64,000 nt of DNA, from assembly GCF_954871325.1 (NCBI RefSeq), contig NC_088778.1:28691120-28755119 (forward strand), given 5' to 3'. Source of the DNA: Gordionus sp. m RMFG-2023. Its lineage: Eukaryota > Nematomorpha > Gordioida > Chordodea > Parachordodidae. Below are positions 22,013 to 35,679 of this stretch, piece after piece. The notes below the pieces were generated by a model. It was not told the origin of the DNA, made no database searches, and saw only the letters and a list, made by a program, of their open reading frames with translations. Within the stretch, counting starts at the first letter, position 1. The number at the start of each line of letters is the position of its first letter. A program made the translations under genes and the position numbers.

Positions 22013-22359
22013 TTACATATCTTTAATTTTTTTAAGCATGATTGAGAAACTATTTGCTGAAAATTAAATTGAGCATCATAATCACTTGGCCTTATAAATT
22101 AGGTGATTACGTATTCTAGTTTTTCTATCTCTTCGTTTTCAATTCATTTCTGGTAAAACATCCAAAACCCTTAATTTTCTTTGTCTTTTTGACTTTTGAA
22201 ACCGCATTATATAATCCATCGATTGCCAATGTGGGGGAATAATCATTTTAACTTTTTTTTACCTACAAACGACCCTCTATTAGATTTACTCTGAGAAATC
22301 GAACATTTGTAGGCATTAAGCTCTTTATATTTTGCTTCGAAGTAAATTATTATTAAATT

Positions 22360-25260
22360 TTGATAAACTATATAACTAAAACCTGAATTATTTTAAAATT
22401 ATTTAAGTTTTTTTAATGTTTCAAGTAATAATAATTGTTTAAGAAAAATATCTAACTTCCTTTGAAGTCTAACTTTCCTAGAAGTTACAATTCGGGCCCT
22501 AAATGGTTATCTTTTGAGAGCCAACTTTTTAAAAATAAAAAAAAATTGTTTTAGATTATCTGTTCTAGCATTAAAATGATTAATTTATAAATTCTATAAA
22601 TAATTAAATTAAAATTGTAAAAAATTTTACATTTTCTCTAGTAAATTTTTTTTATAAAAGTGCTCAGACTTAATATTAATTCTAAATGATAGAAAAATCT
22701 CTATTTTATCATATATAAAATATTGACAATATTTAATGCAATTAAATATCTTCCAATTAATTGTAAAATTATTAATTGTGAAGACCTGTAGCAGGCTTTG
22801 GCGGGGTACGTATTAGCCATTTTAAGCATGGTTTCCGATAAATTTCAACTTAATTTATATAAACATTTAAAGCCACTAGTTTGTCTAGGGCCACGAATGA
22901 CAACATGAAGATGATGATTGACTTATTTTTTTATAAATCATATGACAGTTTTAAGACTCCTATTTGGTAGGGAGGCAAGAAATTAAATGAATTTTTAATA
23001 TCTATTTATCACATTACACTCTTAACATACCCTTTTATAATGAAAACATTTTTTTTACATCTAAATTCATAAAGAGAATAATCAAATTACCAATAACCAT
23101 TTTTCGCTCTTTGGCATTAGAATAACTAAGGATTGATTTTGAAATTATATTACATATTTGGTTCTTTATACAATTTAAAAATACTATTCCATATCTTTCT
23201 AATTTGGTTTCCTTCTGGTAGATTAACTTCGTAAAATAATCAACCTATACCGTAGTTTGAATTTTTCTCATCTTGATATACAAATGTAAGAATAATTTAT
23301 CAAAATTTATATCAAATAATTCTCAAATATTTTGGAAAAATGTTTATAACCATATTGCTATTATGTAGACCAATATTTTTTTCACGTGAGAATCAATTGA
23401 AATTACAAAAATATAATTTTATTAAACAATAATTTAATCATGTTAAATCTTATATAATCAAAATCACGATATTTGTGAATCAAATCACATCTTTTTTACA
23501 CCCATTTTATTTTATATTAGAGAAAGTGTAGGGGTAGGGGGGCGGGGGTATATTGGAAGGCGGTTAAAAAAAATATATATTTTCTATTAATCATCTAGTA
23601 ATTATAATTATAAATAACTAGTTTCTGCATGTGTCTACTATTTAAAAAACTGTCATTTTTAAAGTTCCTTCAAATATTAAAATCATCCATACACATAAGT
23701 ATTAGATATTACAAGGTATGATTTTGAATGAAAAATATAACCATAATTTTTATACGATTTTCTAGCATTTTTGAAATTAACGGGAAATATTGTGACAATT
23801 GTAGAAATTGATTTAATTTATATAGAAAAAATTCAAATAAAAAGTATTTTATCTATGGCCAAATTTTAGTTTCAAAAAAAAAAATAGGAAACCCACCTAC
23901 TCACAGCGTTATTTTGTTAATAATTGATAATTTTTTCACTTTGAAAAATTTATATTTTTAGGGCAATTATTTTTTAATTTGAAAAATAGCTGATATAATA
24001 TATTGTCAAAAGTAATGACTAATTATTTTTTTGTAAGATAAAATTATTAAAGTGAATAAAGAACTAGATTTTTAAAAATCAATTTATTAACTTAAACTTA
24101 TAAATTTGTTAAATTGTATTTTTTTTTTCATCTTTTTCAATATATTAACCTTATTTATACTTAAATTTGGTTTAGATTTGTCGTTATATACATTATCCTT
24201 GGAAACCAACAATCTTATACATATAATTAAATGGGTTAAGAGTATACTGCATGATCATTAGTTATTTGTTTTTAATTGTTTTAAATCATCCAATTTTTAT
24301 TTGTGACAAAATTATTTAGTAAAAATTTTCAAATTATTTTTGTAATATTTAAGTTTATAAGGTTTGCTTATTCTTTCTAGAAGATCTGATTTTAAACCCA
24401 CTACTTTTACCAGTATTTTTGGGGATATAGAGCTCACGGTAAAACAGAAAAACAATATATTACAAAATTTATAAATTGCATTTTACTTTCGTCAACAAGA
24501 TTGATTCTGCGTCGTTTTTTCTATATGATTTGATTTTATAAAAATAAAAAATTTTAACATCTTTTATTTCATTAATAAATGCATTATGTTTGCTATATCA
24601 GTCCATTCATGTAAGAAACATGGGAATAAAGATAAATAAGGGTTATATCTTATAAAATATTAAGTATGAATTTACTTTCATCCTAGTTTGGGATTTCAAT
24701 TATTTAATAGGAGTGTTGTGATTCGAGAGGTTGATAAATAGTTTTTTCTTTGGTTCGTGAGAAGTTTTAATTGGTTCTGTTGAATTTGTCGGAATAGATT
24801 ATGGATAAGTATCTTATATCGAATAAAGTATTTTTATTTTATTTCATAATTCTCTAATATTCAGTGTGAAAAAAAATCTATAAATTACATTTTCCATCTC
24901 CACAACTCTTAATTTTATCACGCTTTATATATCAATGTTCGTCTATCGAAATGTTAACAAATTAATAAAACATTAAGTTATAAGTTAATGTATATTACAA
25001 TAATGAAAGAAGAAAGAAACAAAATAAAATTTGTCACAGTAGAATTAAAATTTGTTTAATATTGAAAAGGCGGTAAAATTTAGGTATATTTTTATATTAT
25101 TATTTATTTTTGTTTTTTTTTATTGAAAACGTGATACATCAACAGGTTCTAAAGTATATGAAGCAATATTTACAATATTATGAAAAACCACTAAGTAATT
25201 ATTAACAAAATATTACAAAATTAATAAATTGTATTCTACTCTTGTCATCAAGTGGTATAT
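22360..25260. other. Introns and flanks of copy 3, no other gene seen
   Basis: AT-rich sequence that aligns patchily with 5.2-7.3 kb (for example about 24300-24720 with 6800-7400). A G-rich patch lies near 23530-23560. No additional domain was recognised. Confidence 0.45.
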
Positions 25261-25307
25261 CACAGCAATATACAAATTGCACTGGTAAAGGTAAATGTAA
25301 TATAAGG

Positions 25308-25673
25308 TAGAGATCTGCAAAGTTAGGCCCGGCCAGTAACCGGCCCGAGCAGGCTTTGGGCCGGGCTCGGGCTTTATTCTATTTAAAATCATCGGGTTCG
25401 GGCCGGGCCTAATATTTTTAAAAAAATATCGGATTTATCAATTTTATATTGATTTTTTTATGTAAAATAAATATATTTGATTTTATTTATTGAAACCAAA
25501 CGACAAAAACATATATCTTTTATTTTGAGTAATTATAAAAATTAATTTCTATATTTTAATAAATTCGGACCGGGTCGGTAAATTTATTTTTTTTAAATTT
25601 GAGTTCAGGCCGGGCTGACAAAACTTTTTTAAAAAATTTGGGGGTCGGGCCGGCAAAAAGGCACCTCGGAAAT
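25308..25673. mobile_element. GGCCCGG-family hAT-like element in copy 3
   Basis: The left end is TAGAGATCTGCA followed by GGCCCGG-type blocks; the right part again holds GGCCGGGC blocks but lacks the terminal motif. It interrupts sequence that is continuous in the 7.5-11.5 kb array units. The right limit is approximate. Confidence 0.6.
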
Positions 25674-26921
25674 GTAATAAATCATGAGCAAGTATTATAA
25701 ACTTAGTATTAATAAAATAATTTTTAAAAATAGCATTTTATTATATATTATTTAACGTGTCCCAATAAAAAATAATAGGCCATAAAAATCGAAAAAGAGA
25801 TATCTAACGAAAACGGCATTAACCTATCACATGAGATGAAAGAGAGTAAAATGAACCTATTCCAAAGGGTTTGGGGGGATTTCCCAGAGGAAAAAGAATT
25901 TAATATTCTCCAAATCGAATCCAAATATAATTGATCAACCTAATTTTGAAGGAATATGGCAGATAATAGAGGTAAATACAATTTATTAATTTTTTCAATT
26001 TTTAGTTAATAATTAGCGGATTTCTTAATATAACTTCATTCATACATTTTCCCCATGCCCCCCAGTTTTTATTTGAGACACGTTAATGAACCAAGAAAAT
26101 TGTGAAAAGACCCTTTAAGGAATATTCCATTTTTGATGATTAAATACGATAATACCAGCAAATCCCAAGAAGAGAGGGTGAAAATAGAATACAGTTAGTT
26201 TTGCAATTTTTTATTGATAAGCAGTGTATATTATTTTTTAATATAACTTCCTGTACCTCTTCGATCTTCCAAACCACTGGTAAATGATATGTTAGGTATT
26301 AACGTGTCTCAAATATAAATCGGGGGGCATGGGGAAAATGCATGAATGAATTATTATCAAAAATTCAGCTAATTATTAACTAAAAATTAAAATAATTAAT
26401 AAATTGTATTTACCTCTATTATCTGCCGTATTCCTTCCCAGAAAAGTTTGATTAATTGCATTCGGATTCGACTTGGAGGTTATTATATTTTTTTTTCTGG
26501 GCAGTCCTTGAAACCCTTTGGAATAGGCTATTTTTCCCCCTTTCATCCCATAAGATCGATTATTGACGTAATCGTATGATATCGCTTTTTAGATTTTAAT
26601 GACTTCTAAATTTTTTTTGAGACACGTTAAATAATATATAATAAAATGCTATTTTTTAAAAATTATTTTTTTATTAATACTAAGTTTATAATGTTTGCTC
26701 ACGATTTATGATATATCTAAGGTGCCTAACATTACATTTACAAGTGATTTGGTAGATGGAAAGGGTATGGGAAAAAGTGTTATAAATATCTAAATTAATA
26801 TACACCACTTATTAATTAAAAATTAAAAACAATTATTTGTATTATACTTTCATCCTCTCTTTGGAATTTTCAATTATTATATTAAGAGTTATAATCGAAT
26901 TATTTGGTATATCGTTTTTTC

Positions 26922-29845
26922 CAGGGATTCGAACCGAACCCGAACCCGGAGAAGTGAACCCGGGTTTTTAGAAAAAAACTCTGAACCCGAACCGAACCTG
27001 AACCCCATTTATAAAATTTTCAAAACCCCGAACCGAACCCAAGAATTTTATTTGAACCCGGGTTCAATCGGGTTCAGTGTATTATTTAAAATCATATATT
27101 AATATATGTAAATACAAATATTATATTTTCAAATTTCCAATTAAATGAAGTCTTAATAAATTTTAAGCAACTTAATTCATTTATGCCATTTTTAAATTTA
27201 TTCTCGATTCCTATTGGAGTGTTAAAAATTTTTAAACAATTGAATTAATTTACGCCATTTATTTTTAAATTTTTATCTTATTATTCTTAAAGATTATTAA
27301 TTAGAAGAAAATGGTTAACAAATCAAAGTAAAAATTATTATATTATTAAAAAATTCTAAACATCTAACTTAAAAATTGTTAAATGTAGGGCAGTTTTTGT
27401 GAACTTATTAAAATGATTTTAAAATTTATATATGCTAATCATTTATTTTTGGTTCAGTTTAATTTTTACAAGATATTAATGAAGTGCATATTATAAATGA
27501 AATTAAATTTATAAATATCTCTTTTTTAATTCTGAAATCATTGCTATTTAAAAAAATTGTTTTCTTTTTATAGATTTAAGATTAAAGATAAAGTCATATT
27601 TGATAAGCATTTTACCCATAATACAATAGAAAAAAAATCAATATGTTCATATTGCAAATTAAAAATGTCTGGTAATCACTTGTCAAATTTAGAAAGACAC
27701 CTGGAAAGAAATCACAACAATGAATATTTAAATTATTTAAATGAAAAAACCAAATATCAGGAATTGTTATTGGCAAAAAAACCTAAAATTAATATAGAAA
27801 CCCTTTTCCCAAAAAAGCATATAAGTATAAATATATCATCTTATGATTTGATGAGTTCTATACTAGAACTTGTTACTGAAAATGGCCGGCCTTTATCAAT
27901 TATTGAAGATTCGGGATTTCAAAGAATTATAAATCCACACCTATCTGGCCTCAATTTAGTTATAAACAAAGAAAATTTATCCAGAACTATTAATAAAACA
28001 GCCCAATCAATTAGAGACAAAATATCGAGAGAGGTAGAAGGAAAATTAATAAGTTTAAAAATTGATGCAGTTCAACGACTAGATAGGTCAATTCTTGGTG
28101 TAAATATTCAATTTATATCAAAGTCCATTATAAATTTGAGGACTCTTGGAATTGTAGAGCTGAAAGAGAGATGTACAGGAGAATATATAAAATAGAATAT
28201 ATTAAAAACTTTACTAAAATTTAAAATTAATATTCAACAAATATACACAATTACTTCTGATAATGGTTGTAATTTTTTAAGAGCTATAAAGCTCCTGCAA
28301 CCTGAAACTGATTATGATATAAGGAGTGAATCAGCAGATGAGGAAAATATGGATGTAAATGTATATAAATATGATATTGATGATATACAAAATACTTTTT
28401 TATCAACTATTATATCCTATCCGATTTATAGTGTACGGTGTGCAGCTCACACACTTCAGCTGGCACTTCAAGATGCTATAAAATTATCACCTATTGTGGA
28501 AACCATTGCAAAAGCTAGGAGCCTAAATTTAAAATTAAGACATCCCACTTACCAAAAGTTATTAAAAAATATGAAACTCCCTAAGCCTGTGTTAGATTGC
28601 CACAGATGGCATTCAACCCATAATATGTTAGAAAGGCTGATTTTACTAAAACCCAATATCGAAGATTTTTTTACAGAGCAATCTGATTATTTATTGACTG
28701 AAGATTGGAAAGAGATAATAACGATTGTTGAAATTGTAAAACCGCTAAAAATCGCAACAAAACAATTCCAATCTGAACAGTTAACACTGACAGATTTTTA
28801 TGCAGCATGGTTAAGATGCTGCATCGAACTGGAAAAAAATCCAAACCATTTTGCTCAATTACTATATTCTTGTCTTAAGAACAGAGAAGAAAGGTTTATA
28901 AAGAACGAAATTCTCTTAGCTGCCATATACCTTGACCCAAGATACAAGGTTAATTAAAAGCTTAGTAAATTAATTATTTTAGATTTATATTAAAATTGTT
29001 ATTTTATGAAATATTTAAATATAAACAATATAAATCCTTAAATATTACATGTATTACTTAGTGATGATGATAAGATTTGTGCGAAAAAACATCTTGTCAA
29101 TTTATGGAGACGAATTAAAAGCTTAACAACGCCGATTTTATCTGATGATATTAGTTCCGATGAAGTTATTGAACAAGAAGATGATTTAGAGAAATTGATA
29201 CAACTTAAAGAAAGGCAGGAGAAAATACTTAAAAGAGGGCCAACGATTGCTGAGAAAAGTATTGGAACAATAATTACTGGATTTAGCGATTATAAAAGAT
29301 TAGATAAGAAGGAAAATATTTTGCATTTTTGGGAGTCTGCTAAGCTGGAACACCCTGAATTATATATTATATCTAAAATCTTATTTGCTGTTCCTGCAAC
29401 CCAAGTTAATTTTACATATTTTCACATATAAATACATTTAACATAGGTTAGCGTTGAAAGATCTTTTTCACATTTGAAATTCATTCTTTCACCACATAGA
29501 TCGAGGATGAGAACAACTCTTGGAAGATATTATGGTAATACGTCTAAATAAAATTTTTAAAATTGATACATGACTATATGCTTTGTATTTTTAACTATAT
29601 TTGCCTATAAATAAAATGAAAAATTTATTTTTTATATCAAATTTATGTCTAGTTTTTTATTATGATTTAAATATAGAATTTTTTTTATCAACTCAAAAAT
29701 TCTTGAACCCGAACCGAACCCGAACCAAACCCGGGTTCAAAAATATTTCCCTGAACCGAACCCAAACCGAACCCACCTTTTTTTTATATCCCGAACCGAA
29801 CCCGAACCGAACCCGGGCAAAAATTTTGTCGGGTCCGCATCCCTG
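26922..29845 (+). mobile_element. Near-complete hAT transposon, 2924 bp, exact 8 bp target duplication
   Basis: The ends are CAGGGATTCGAACC and, inverted from the right, CAGGGATGCGGACC. GTTTTTTC is duplicated exactly at 26914-26921 and 29846-29853. Each end carries a degenerate array of GGGTTCGG-like units about 150 bases long. It encodes a four-exon transposase with few lesions, so it is probably the youngest large insertion here. It splits an exon of gene copy 3. Confidence 0.93.
27311..29551 (+). CDS. hAT transposase (BED finger, RNase H-like core, dimerisation domain), four exons, nearly intact
   Basis: Proposed exons are 27311-27327, 27574-28948, 29051-29404 and 29447-29551. The first encodes MVNKSK, the donor is GTAAAA and the acceptor is ctttttatag. 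An N-terminal BED zinc finger (CSYCKLKM, then HLERNH) is followed by a core with LKIDAV, TSDNGCNF and RCAAHTLQLAL. The C-terminal part has FWESAKLEHPEL and the dimerisation signature PATQ/VSVERSFSHLKF across a 42-base intron. Lesions visible are one in-frame TAG at 28193-28195, an acceptor that reads at instead of ag at 29049-29050, and a likely one-base shift in the last exon. About 617 codons is normal for hAT. Probably inactive, recently so. Confidence 0.85.
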
Positions 29846-29853
29846 GTTTTTTC

Positions 29854-31130
29854 CTTGAACAAGAATAAACAAATCTTCCCCTAAATGGTCTTTGGACACT
29901 TTTTTCACTGTCATCAGAAGGGTTATAGTCTTTAATTTATTTTTTTGTTATGTTTGTTAAACAACTGGTAAATAATTTGAGACACCCGATAAAAAAATAT
30001 TTTATTAAATTCATAATTTTAAAATTAATATTTTCCATTACTGTTTAGCTTAGATCTAATGTGCTAAACTATTACTTTTTACAACTATTTTGGTTTATTG
30101 GGATGAGCTACATAATTATAAATTCGGCTAAAATTGCAAAATTAATAAATTATATTTTACTCACAACTTCTCTCTCCTCCTTTTTTTTCAACCTCTATTG
30201 TATATGAATTTTGAATAGATTTGACCGTTATTACCAATACAATTTTTAATTTTTGTAAATAAATTTTATAATACATTAACCTATTGTTTTAAAACAACGA
30301 TGTATTAATTTTAGAGCGGTTCAGTAATTTCGGGTTTAGTTTTAAAATTTTATAATAGTTTTATTCCTTATTGCATATTTTTGAACCATTGTATATTGGG
30401 AAACATATAAGATTTAATAAGATAATTTAGGCAAGTTGTGAGGAATTTTAGCCTTCAAAGAAAAAAGAAACATAAGGGTCTCAAATCCGATCTAAATTTA
30501 TATTCAATAAATTTTGTTATGCCAGAGGATGGAATTAAAAAATAATTTACTTATATTAAGTTAATAATTAAGTTAGTGAATATATTAAAATGAAGATTTT
30601 AACTTGAAATAAAAAAAATAGGTATGCTAAACATAAATATTGCCTCTATAATCATATAAAGGTTCATTTTAAATTATTTTAATGCACATACAGATTTTTT
30701 ACATATTTTTAATACTTATATATCCCCAATCAAAAAATATTATAACGCTTACCAGAAGAAAAGTGAAGATCAACAACTCTTGAGTAATGTTTTCTCATTG
30801 ATATAAAAAATTTCTTAAAATTAGAATTAGACATAGTTATTCTATTTCATAATATTATTTTTTTAAACTTTTATAATTTTATGATGATATTTAGATTTAC
30901 TATATCTAGAATATAATTTTTGCGTATTTCATAATCTATATTTTTATGAATATTAATATGATTCAGCGATTTCTAAAAAATGGAATTCTTTATAATGATA
31001 ATCTGCGGAAAGAGAAACCTCTCTAAAAACGTTTTTATCAAATCAGAAATTTAAGTAATTATTATAGTTATTCAGAACTTGGTTAGGCTTTTAGTGACCA
31101 TCTGAAATGGGAATAGAGGATTTTAAATCT
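29854..31130 (-). repeat. Paralogue of 11560-12830 (5' part of gene copy 3)
   Basis: Collinear with the 5' part of copy 1: leader, signal-peptide exon and the IVLxITVKS exon all correspond. The frames at 30604-30667 and 30161-30280 remain open, so the 5' end may have decayed less than the 3' end. Confidence 0.75.
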
Positions 31131-31504
31131 AATATGTCAATCTTATTATTTATAAACTCTTCATATTTTTATTCCGCTTTATGATTTCTTGCGTCTGAAA
31201 TCTCTTGCCATTAATAGCAGTCATTTGAATGACAGGCCATTAATTTTAATTTTGGCTGCTAATATTTTCGAAGCGAGAAATAAATATTATTGACAATCAT
31301 ATATTAATCGCAGTCAATTTTAATTCAAGTTTTTATTAAACATCAAAATTCATAGAAAATGGTCAACAATTAATTTCCTAGATTAGGCAATCTTTATGTT
31401 TAAAGTTGGCCAAATGTAAGGTAGGGTTAAGTTAATATATAATAAATATATATTTAAATAGAAAATTAAGGCTTTTTTTGTTCGATGAAGATATGGTATA
31501 TTAA

Positions 31505-31555
31505 CTAGTAATCTGCATCGGGGTTAATTTTTCAAGCCCGGCACTGCATGCCGTT
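31505..31555. mobile_element. Solo left end of the GGCCCGG family
   Basis: TAGTAATCTGCATCGGGG followed by an AAGCCCGGC block matches the left end at 44712. No right end follows. Confidence 0.45.
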
Positions 31556-31712
31556 AAAAATTAACTGTTAAATTTTGACTGCTATTATAAACAGTTATTT
31601 TACAACAGTCGCAGCCATTGTAAGAAATCCATTCTCAGTTTAGTCTTTTCTATTTATAAAATTTTTGGAATATTAGAAATATTTACTTCACTAATTTTGT
31701 ACATACTAAATA

Positions 31713-31851
31713 ACAGAGACGTCACTAGCTTTTAAAATCTCAGAGGGAGCTAAAAAATAAAATTTTGATTTTTTTCAATGCCTTTTTTTATTTCATAATT
31801 TTAGGGTGCTCGAGCCCCTTCACTTCCCTCCCCCTAGTGACGCTACTGCTA
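31713..31851. mobile_element. hAT-like MITE, 139 bp
   Basis: The ends share the inverted motif CGTCACTAG close to each border (ACAGAGACGTCACTAG; from the right TAGCAGTAGCGTCACTAG). ACTAAATA is duplicated exactly at 31705-31712 and 31852-31859. There is no coding capacity. Confidence 0.75.
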
Positions 31852-31856
31852 ACTAA

Positions 31857-32500
31857 ATAATTATAAAATGCAAAAAATCTGGGGTGTTTCTTTAAGAATT
31901 CTATGGAAAATGAAAGTCCATTCTCTGATAAGTCATTTTCTAAAATAATTTAAATTTTTTAATAAATAATATTATATAATCATGAAGCGCAAAAAATGAG
32001 TTTCCATCAATTCTTTAAAAATATATGGGTTTCTACATTTCTTTAAGATTTATACCGAAAATAAAAATCTATTCTTATTTAGTCACTTTTTAAAAATAAT
32101 TTAAATTTTTTTATATAAATTATATTGTATATAGTAACTTATATAATCATAAAGCGAAAAAAAAATTTAGGTTTCCATCATAGCTTTCAAGATATGTCCA
32201 TTCTCAATTTAGTCTTTTGTATTTTTTTGAATTTTGGAATATTAAAAGTATTTAATATTTCAGACGAAATTTTTAAATTTTAAAAATTGAAGCAATAAAA
32301 AAAGGATTTATATTTTCAGCCTAAAGGTAATATAGAAAACAGTAAAATTTTGCGTTTTATAAGTATATAAGTTAATATCTTCAATAGAATATTATTTAAT
32401 AATTAAAAAATGTCTAAACTGATAATAGGCTTTTATTTTCGATATAATTCTTTGATAAATAATGTAAACCTCAAATTTTTTGCGCTTTATGATTATATAA
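31857..32500. repeat. Degenerate tandem repeat of about 140 bp with one inverted unit
   Basis: Units share ataatcataaagcg followed by a purine-rich run, gtttcYaTcaattctttaa and a patch near ctattctNatttagtcA. Three direct units lie between 31857 and about 32260, and an inverted one at about 32410-32500. Confidence 0.6.
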
Positions 32501-32509
32501 GTATGTAAC

Positions 32510-33340
32510 TCAGAAAGAAGCGTCATAGAAGCAAGGGAAGCATTGCTACCCTTGAAATTTCTTAAATAAAATTAATTTATAGTATCTTAAAAAATTAATA
32601 CTAATTTGACCTTATTGAAATGAATTTTATTTTTTTTAACTATGTTTTTTTTAATGTTAAAAAAAATTACTATTATTTTTATATTTAAGGCGGTGTCCAA
32701 AAATCATAAAAATATAAATAAATAAATTTTGAAGAAAAAAAAAACATAACCTATTTTTAATGTAAAAATAAAATTGTGTCCTCTTTCATTTTTCGGTATT
32801 TATAAAAATTTATTTTTTTAATAAAAATTTATTTATTTGTGAAATTTTTATAAAAAAATTAGTAAGTACAATTTTTAATGCTGTTATTTTTTTTAAATTA
32901 TCTAACCCAAACGATTATATAGCCTTTTATATTAATAATTTTTTAGTGTCAAATAATAATTTTATGGAAAGCATAAGAGTCCACAGGAACTTTTGGTGAA
33001 AAAATGACTTAAAATTTATTCTGTAGAAATTAAGAAAAACTTGAATTATGATCAAGTGAAAAAAATTTTTTGTAAAGGTTAAATTTAATAAATTATATCC
33101 TCTCAGCCAACAAAAATCTGGGAAAATATTGATGATATTACAGACAAGTTATAAATTGACACAGATAAATGTAAAATATTAAAAGACAAAAATATAAAAT
33201 AGTTTTTTATTTTTGAAAATTGCCTTATAAGAACAATATTATTTTATGTATATAAAATTAATATATTTTACTAGATTTATTGTTTTTACCACGTTCTTAT
33301 TGATATATTCTCTGTATGAAGATTCATTTTCTTATGATAT
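32510..33340. other. AT-rich, nothing recognised
   Basis: No domain, repeat end or RNA gene seen. Confidence 0.4.
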
Positions 33341-33342
33341 AA

Positions 33343-33692
33343 ATAACTTATAAAAATTAAATTATTATATATATTTAACAATAAATGTATATACATTAAT
33401 AGTTGCATTTCCTTTTATCTCATAATAAATAGTTATCCTTTAATATAATTATATTAAAAATAATTATAATTACATTTTAAGTTTTAATTATATTTAATCC
33501 GCAAGGTGTATTATTTTTAAAAAAATTTCATAAAATAATAATACGCCAACTTACGGATTTAATATTATTGAAATTTAAAATGTAATTATAATTAGGATTT
33601 AAACTATTTATTATGAGATATAAGAAAATACAACTATTAATGTTTATTCCTTTATTATTTGAATATATAATAATTTAATTTTTATAGTTACA
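33343..33692. mobile_element. Palindromic AT-rich MITE, about 350 bp
   Basis: Two arms of about 160 bases are inverted copies of each other; both contain tctcataataaatagtt and aattataattacatttta. The centre is near 33515. The termini and target duplication are too AT-rich to fix. Confidence 0.6.
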
Positions 33693-34454
33693 TTATTCGT
33701 AAAAATTTATTTATTGTGTTAAGCGTTAATATACTTGTCCATTTAAATGATGATAATATAAGTATTTTGTTGTCGTTTGTTTACTACTGAATGAGATTTT
33801 ATTAGAAATGGGTTGCAGAATTTACAGGAATTCTAGACATTTAAAATATAATTTTTTTAAATTAAATAAATAAATTTAATTTCTTAGAAATGGGGCTATG
33901 TAAAATCAATAAAAATGACGGCTGTTGCTGTTGGAATTATTAATTTTGAATATTGACTTTATGCCAAATATAAATATTTTATTATTGTTGTTTGATAGAA
34001 TGTAAATCTAAACATAATCATAAATAATAAATAAGGATTATTTTATTTTAAACTATTTTTTTTTAGTGATTTATCCATTCTGGGATTTTTGAGGTATGAA
34101 TTTATATTCTTGGATTTTTAGACTTCTTAGATTTTTTCATGATTTTTCTTCTATTTTTGTTAATTATTATTTTAAAGAATTATATGTATTTGAATAAAAA
34201 CTGGAAAAAAAAATTGTGTGATTAAGAATTATAAGAAATCATAGTATAGAGTTCGAAATATAAAATTTAAAAGTGAAAAGTAAGGAAAGAAATGTTAAAG
34301 GTGGTATATTATGATTTTTTTATATAATTCTTTTTATTTATATTTTTCGGAGTTGTACAACAAGATCCTTTATTTTTTAAAATTTTGAGCAACTAAAATT
34401 TAGAAGATTTTTTATTTTAAAAAAATTTTGAGAATCTATGAAGATTTTATGAGG
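33693..34454. other. AT-rich, nothing recognised
   Basis: No supportable feature on either strand. Confidence 0.4.
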
Positions 34455-34650
34455 CGTTAAGTTTGGTAGAAGAATACCGAAGACTTTAAGGGGTTTAGTG
34501 TTGGAAATTTTGCACGCTGGGCATCAGGGAGTGACCAAGATGAAAAGCGAGAGGGTATTAAATTTTTTGCGATTAATGGAATTCATTCCCAAAATACCCA
34601 ATTTTTCTCTTTTTTTCGCATAGTTTATCAAACATGGCGCAATTACATAA
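34455..34650 (+). mobile_element. Ty3/gypsy fossil: integrase zinc-binding (H2C2) region
   Basis: A short plus-strand remnant around LRGLVLEILHAGHQGVTKMK has the shape of the N-terminal zinc-binding part of Ty3/gypsy integrases. It is a small, old, broken fragment. LTRs not seen. Confidence 0.65.
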
Positions 34651-35679
34651 TTTTATATTCCCTCTAAAGATTATCAAGATTGTATTGTAAAATTTCTCTG
34701 TAATTCTGCAATTCTGATTGTTATATTAGAAAAGTGATAAAACACTAAATTATTAAAACAAGTATATAAAAATATGTAAAATTACTAAATATAAATAAAT
34801 ATAAATATTATAAGTATCGAAGGCTCTAAAAAGAGCTTAATTTAATAATGAATATGTACCAAAAAACTAAGTATAATTGTGCTTAAAAATTTCTAGTTAA
34901 AGTTTTTATTTAAGAAATAAGGATTCGCGATTTTCGTTTGGTATGTTAAAAAACATAGTGATAAAGTTTTTAAAAAAAAATATGTAGACTATTAAAAATT
35001 GCCATTAGTTGATAAGACTATTAGTTGAAACATAAAGTTATTTAATTTTGAATATTTATTATTTTTTTTATTTTCCCCACAAGTAAGAGGGTTTGAATTA
35101 ATAGGAAGGAAAGGAGGAGGCGCAGGTTGCGTCCCAAATAAGAAACTTGCCTTTGGATCAGAGGGTGCAGGTTAAACCGTTAAGTCTGAGGCCATCCTGT
35201 AATGAGAGGTTGGTAGATTCAAGGATGTTGGTTATTTTAGCCGATTTTATTAATTGCTTTATTTAGGAGATGGCGACCTTATCCGTTCTACCTAACGCCA
35301 GACACGGCCTAAACTGCATCCACCAGTTGGTCATTGGTTAAGAGGTTATCTAAGGTTTAGCTTGGAAGTGCTTCGCGCCATTCATGTCCGCCATATTTAT
35401 CGTTGAATTGTAATAGTTGTATATCGCTAATATCGGTAGGGTTAAGACTATTTTTATAATTTCTTTATTAGGGGTTCGATGATAGATTTATTAGAGATTT
35501 CGGTTGGAAATGTATAACAGTCTGGGGTAGGTAGATTATCTTTCAATTGCAGGTGTTAGAAGATCATCATTGGGAGTTATGAATGATGAGATCGCAGTTT
35601 TTAGAGTCTTCGATACTTTTAATATATATATTTTTTTTATTAGAAAATGTAAATTTTCCCCAGGTTTCCTCAATTTAAG

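Larger units (their letters stand above)
22013..30798 (-). pseudogene. Copy 3 of the small-exon gene (minus strand, decayed, transposon-split)
   Basis: In the order of copy 1 it keeps a leader with donor GTAAGC (30798-30753), the signal-peptide exon (30667-30604), the exon at 30280-30161, and the EIPNDDA-type exon, now split by the hAT element at 26922-29845 with parts at about 29925-29846 and 26921-26848. It also keeps degenerate repeated exons near 26425-26605 (minus) and 25785-25975 (plus), blocks near 23090-23275 and 22110-22350, and the last exon at 22056-22013. The 5' exons are still open, whereas the 3' exons are clearly broken. Confidence 0.75.

Noticed and set aside
29601-29858. Proline/asparagine-rich frame at the right end of the hAT element
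   Set aside because: It is a translation of the terminal GGGTTCGG-like array.
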